A DNA stretch of 64,000 bases, taken from JAAYCI01 sp964370045. Its GTDB lineage: Bacteria; Bacillota; Clostridia; Oscillospirales; Ruminococcaceae. The notes below the pieces were generated by a model. It was not told the origin of the DNA and searched no databases. It saw only the letters and a list, made by a program, of their open reading frames with translations. This document shows, piece by piece, positions 61,233 through 64,000 of the stretch; positions within the stretch are counted from its first letter, which is position 1, and each line of letters opens with the position of its first letter. The DNA is taken from NCBI GenBank assembly GCA_964370045.1, contig CAYJGZ010000002.1:81695-145694 (forward strand). The letters are read 5' to 3'. Both the position numbers and the translations under genes were made by a program.

Positions 61233-61984
61233 ATTTTCTTGGCCACCACCACAAAGCGCCCGTCCTCCAGTGTGTATTCACAGGTGGAGAGCGTCAACAG
61301 CATATCGCCGTATTCAGCGGTAACACCTGTGTCGTAAAATGCGTGGGCTGTTACCTGCTCGATGTATTCATCAAACTGCTCCTCGTCCATGTCGGTGTAT
61401 GTGGTGTAGAAAAAAGGGTCGGTGGACACATCAACCTTAAACACCGCCAAAATTTCATACTCACCGTAACCCGAAAGGGTGTCGAAACGGATAACAGGGT
61501 TCTCTTTGCAAAAATCCTCATCGGCGTATTTTAACAGGGCATCAAACATACTGCCGTCGGTCATGCTGTGGCCGTAAATGATGGTGTTGTTTGAAAGGTC
61601 AATGCCGCACTTTTCGTCAACATACGGCACACCATAATCTGAATATTCACCCTCGAAATTGTGTTTTAGGTAGAAATTGGGGCTTTCCACCGTTTGCATC
61701 ACAGGATAGCTCAACTGTGTATCCTCAATGCTTACCCAACCCACAAAATCGTCGTTGAGCTCGTGCAGTTTGATATACTGCTCATAGGCAGTAATAGGAG
61801 TTTCCTGCGCTTCGTTTCTTTCTTCCTGCTCGCCGTCCAAAACAATCTGCTCCAGTTGTTCAAAAGTTTGTGCGCTCTGTTTGCTGTCGAAAAATTGCGC
61901 CGTCAAAATGATGGCAGACACCAAAAATGTTATCGCAGATATGATAGCAATCGCCATCACAATGTAAGTTTTTTTAGTTCGCAT
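61229..61984 (-). CDS. class B sortase
   Basis: A 251 aa transpeptidase that joins proteins to the cell wall or to each other. One N-terminal membrane anchor (about 7-30) and the sortase B fold with GWVSIEDTQLSYPVMQ, catalytic His in IIYGHSM near 143, Cys in LLTLSTCEY near 232 and Arg in DGRFVVVA near 243. All three catalytic residues are present. It lies between VirB4 and M23 genes, overlapping both, so it is an integral part of the transfer operon; the substrate with a sorting signal is outside the window. Confidence 0.93.
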   Translation of the reverse strand: MRTKKTYIVMAIAIISAITFLVSAIILTAQFFDSKQSAQTFEQLEQIVLDGEQEERNEAQETPITAYEQYIKLHELNDDFVGWVSIEDTQLSYPVMQTVESPNFYLKHNFEGEYSDYGVPYVDEKCGIDLSNNTIIYGHSMTDGSMFDALLKYADEDFCKENPVIRFDTLSGYGEYEILAVFKVDVSTDPFFYTTYTDMDEEQFDEYIEQVTAHAFYDTGVTAEYGDMLLTLSTCEYTLEDGRFVVVAKKI

Positions 61985-64000
61985 AGTTGATTTCCTCCCC
62001 GAATTTGGTTGTCATTAGCTTGTACAGCTCTGTGTTGTTGGCTTGCCTGTTCACAAAAGGCACGAGCGACGAGCCGACTTTTATCAGCCCACGGCCGGCT
62101 TCCACATTTGTGATGTGTTTTAGCTGTAAATCGGATATGCCAAGCAGGTGTGCCAGTTCCTCACGGTCGGTAGAGGCTTGATTGAGCATCACAAGAAACT
62201 CGCTGTTGGCAAGCATGGTTTTTGCGGTGTGGCTCTGCAACAAGTCGCCCACATTTTGGGTGATGCCTGTGCAAAATGCACCGTATTTTCGCACACGCTT
62301 CCACAAGGTGAACAGGAAGTTTGCAGAGTATTCGTGCTTGAACAGGAGGTAGATTTCGTCTATGAAAATGAAGGTGGTACGCCCTTTTGCACGGTTGGCG
62401 GTGATGCGGTTGAAAATGCTGTCCAGCACCACGAGCATACCCACCGGCAAAAGTTGTTTGCCCAAATCGTGGATGTCGTAGCAAATAAGGCTGCTGTTCA
62501 CATTCACATTTGTTTGGTTAGCAAAGGTGTTGAGCGAGCCGTGTGCGAAAATTTCAATCGCCTTTGCAACATCAGTTGCCTCAACGTCTGTTTGCCTTAA
62601 AAGTTCGCTGTGCAAGTCTTTCAAGGTTGGGGCCTCGCCTGTGTAGTTGTTGGAGATGTATTTTTCATACACAATGCGCAAACAACGGTCTATGATGGAT
62701 TTTTCCGACGGCGACAACTGCTTTTGCCCATAAATCTGCTCCACGAGTGATAATACAAAATCGAGCTTGCTTGAAATGGGGTTGTACCCATCGCCGTACT
62801 CCGCATTGATGTCCATTGCGTTGAGGTGGGTATCACTTTTTGAAGAAATATACACCACCTCGCCGCCGAGCGCTTTCACGAGGTTGGTGTACTCACGCTC
62901 GGGGTCAATTTGTATCACATCAATGTCACCGGCAAGAGAAGCTTTTATCAGCTCGCCCTTGCTCATGAAGGATTTACCACTGCCCGAAACACCCATGATA
63001 AAGCTGTTGCCGTTGAGCAGTTCTCGGCGGTCGGCGATGATGAGGTTGCCTGATATGCTATTCTGCCCATAGCAAAAGCCGTTTTTGTGGAAAATCTCCT
63101 GCACCTTAAACGGAATGAACACCGCAAGGCTCTCAGTGGTCAAGGTACGGATGGCGTTTATCTTGCGCAAACCGAACGGCAAGGCGGTGTTTAGGCCGTC
63201 CATCTGCTGATATTTCAGCACTGCAAGCTGGCACAAATGCTTTCTCGCCGTGGCAAGCAGCGTTTCGGTGTCGCTGTCGAGCTGTGCTTTGCTCTCCGCC
63301 GTATGCACAAGCGTGATGACGGAGAACATCATGCGCTGGTCACGTGTGGTGAGGTCATCCAAAAACTCTTTGGTCTCCTTGCGCTGCTGCTCCATATCAT
63401 ACGGCAGTATTGCAGAAAAGTTGTTGCTTGCGTTCTGCCTGCGTTGCCAGTTTGCCGCATTAGTTTCAACCCCAAGTAGCCGACTTTCCACCTCTCGCAC
63501 GGCCTCATCAGTGGGTATGGGGATGATGTCCACCGATAGGATGAGGTTGCGATTGAGCTCTGTAAGTTCCGATACCATGTTGTCTTTGATATAACTTGCG
63601 TAATCTTTCAAATACAGCACTCGCCCATACCGCTCGCCGATTTTGAAATAGTCACTGCGGAATTTCATCGAGTCGGGGCAGATATAGTCCTTAAAAGAAT
63701 GTCCTTTTTTCATCATGTCTGCAAGGTCGATGTTGAAATAGGTTTCCTCGCCGCTACGATAAAAATCATAAAAAATACGCAGTTTGGAAACGGCGTCGAG
63801 TTCGGTGCATTTACTGCCGAGGGCGGCAAACTTCGCCGACAAATCGCTACCCACACGGGCGAAATAGTTTCTTGCCTCATCAATGTTTTTCTTGTGAATG
63901 CTGACGGTGACATATTTTTCCTGCACAATGCCGTTTGCGCCGCTCGACTTTTCCGTCAAGTCGTCGTTAATCTCTTTTCTGAAACGGTCTTGCTCATTAC
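61974..64000 (-). CDS. VirB4/TraE-type conjugation ATPase (N-terminus outside window)
   Basis: ATPase that powers type IV secretion and mating-pair formation. The frame is open to the right edge: codons reading NEQDRFRKEINDDL precede the first possible start, so the 5' end is missing. Walker A GVSGSGKSF near the middle, Walker B TFIFIDEIYLLFK, and the downstream ITQNVGDLLQS and LANSEFLVMLNQ segments are typical VirB4 motifs. The 675 visible residues cover most of the protein. It overlaps the sortase gene by 11 bases. Confidence 0.93.
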   Translation of the reverse strand, partial: NEQDRFRKEINDDLTEKSSGANGIVQEKYVTVSIHKKNIDEARNYFARVGSDLSAKFAALGSKCTELDAVSKLRIFYDFYRSGEETYFNIDLADMMKKGHSFKDYICPDSMKFRSDYFKIGERYGRVLYLKDYASYIKDNMVSELTELNRNLILSVDIIPIPTDEAVREVESRLLGVETNAANWQRRQNASNNFSAILPYDMEQQRKETKEFLDDLTTRDQRMMFSVITLVHTAESKAQLDSDTETLLATARKHLCQLAVLKYQQMDGLNTALPFGLRKINAIRTLTTESLAVFIPFKVQEIFHKNGFCYGQNSISGNLIIADRRELLNGNSFIMGVSGSGKSFMSKGELIKASLAGDIDVIQIDPEREYTNLVKALGGEVVYISSKSDTHLNAMDINAEYGDGYNPISSKLDFVLSLVEQIYGQKQLSPSEKSIIDRCLRIVYEKYISNNYTGEAPTLKDLHSELLRQTDVEATDVAKAIEIFAHGSLNTFANQTNVNVNSSLICYDIHDLGKQLLPVGMLVVLDSIFNRITANRAKGRTTFIFIDEIYLLFKHEYSANFLFTLWKRVRKYGAFCTGITQNVGDLLQSHTAKTMLANSEFLVMLNQASTDREELAHLLGISDLQLKHITNVEAGRGLIKVGSSLVPFVNRQANNTELYKLMTTKFGEEINYAN

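Larger units (their letters stand above)
53207..64000. mobile_element. integrative conjugative element, one end (other end outside window)
   Basis: A block of minus-strand genes typical of Clostridia conjugative elements: large serine recombinase, TnpW-like protein, sigma-PemK fusion, ImmA, LexA-like and WYL regulators, then M23 hydrolase, class B sortase and VirB4 ATPase. The recombinase stop codon is only about 14 bases from the tRNA-Leu terminator, so the left boundary lies between about 53207 and 53220. Exact attachment cores cannot be identified from one end. Confidence 0.75.

Overview
The window looks like chromosome of a Gram-positive, anaerobic-type Firmicute of class Clostridia, followed by the start of an integrative conjugative element. 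The evidence is a PASTA-type Ser/Thr kinase next to rsgA and thiN, lipoproteins with Clostridia-style Ser/Ala linkers, strong AGGAGG ribosome-binding sites with many GTG/TTG starts, ThyX instead of ThyA, a pyruvate kinase with the extra PEP-utiliser-like C-terminal domain, and a TnpX-type large serine recombinase. The genus cannot be named from sequence alone.

Layout. 1-9.4 kb: 3' end of a PASTA kinase gene, rsgA, thiN, an RluD-type pseudouridine synthase, two tandem membrane-anchored LysM/G5/M23 wall hydrolases and a pair of small DMT-type membrane proteins. 9.5-17.6 kb (minus strand): a CUT1-type ABC import system without its own ATPase, with two near-identical substrate-binding lipoproteins at its ends and two M19-dipeptidase-like genes inside. 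17.9-20.4 kb: luxS and pyk. 20.6-22.1 kb: a TetR regulator with a likely operator, and an ECF S component. 22.2-25.9 kb: serC, serA and a DUF1015 gene. 25.9-33.7 kb: a second pseudouridine synthase, radC, a lipoprotein with a two-component system, yqhQ and prmC. 33.7-39.8 kb: tRNA-Pro, a second ATPase-less CUT1 transporter and glycogen phosphorylase. 40-49.8 kb: pcrA, thyX, tmk, a DUF2156 gene, a GNAT, a DJ-1 protein, mltG and a U32 peptidase-family gene. 49.9-53.2 kb: a PAS-GAF-GGDEF-degenerate EAL protein, a small unknown gene and tRNA-Leu. 53.2-64 kb: the end of an integrative conjugative element (serine recombinase, TnpW-like protein, sigma-PemK fusion, zinc-ribbon protein, ImmA, LexA-like and WYL regulators, M23 hydrolase, class B sortase, VirB4 ATPase cut by the window end).

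What stands out beyond the genes: (1) a family of about six dispersed 90-125 bp elements with terminal inverted repeats, most with a GC-rich central palindrome and several with short flanking direct repeats, which look like MITEs; (2) a 794 bp stretch identical between the two binding-protein genes although their flanks differ, a sign of gene conversion; (3) an in-frame sigma factor-PemK-zinc ribbon fusion with its own internal ribosome-binding site; (4) nearly identical hairpins abutting both tRNA genes; (5) a 111 bp palindromic element in the tetR leader, and a tetR-type operator half-palindrome that recurs 31 kb away; (6) an M19-like protein lacking key metal ligands beside a more canonical paralogue.
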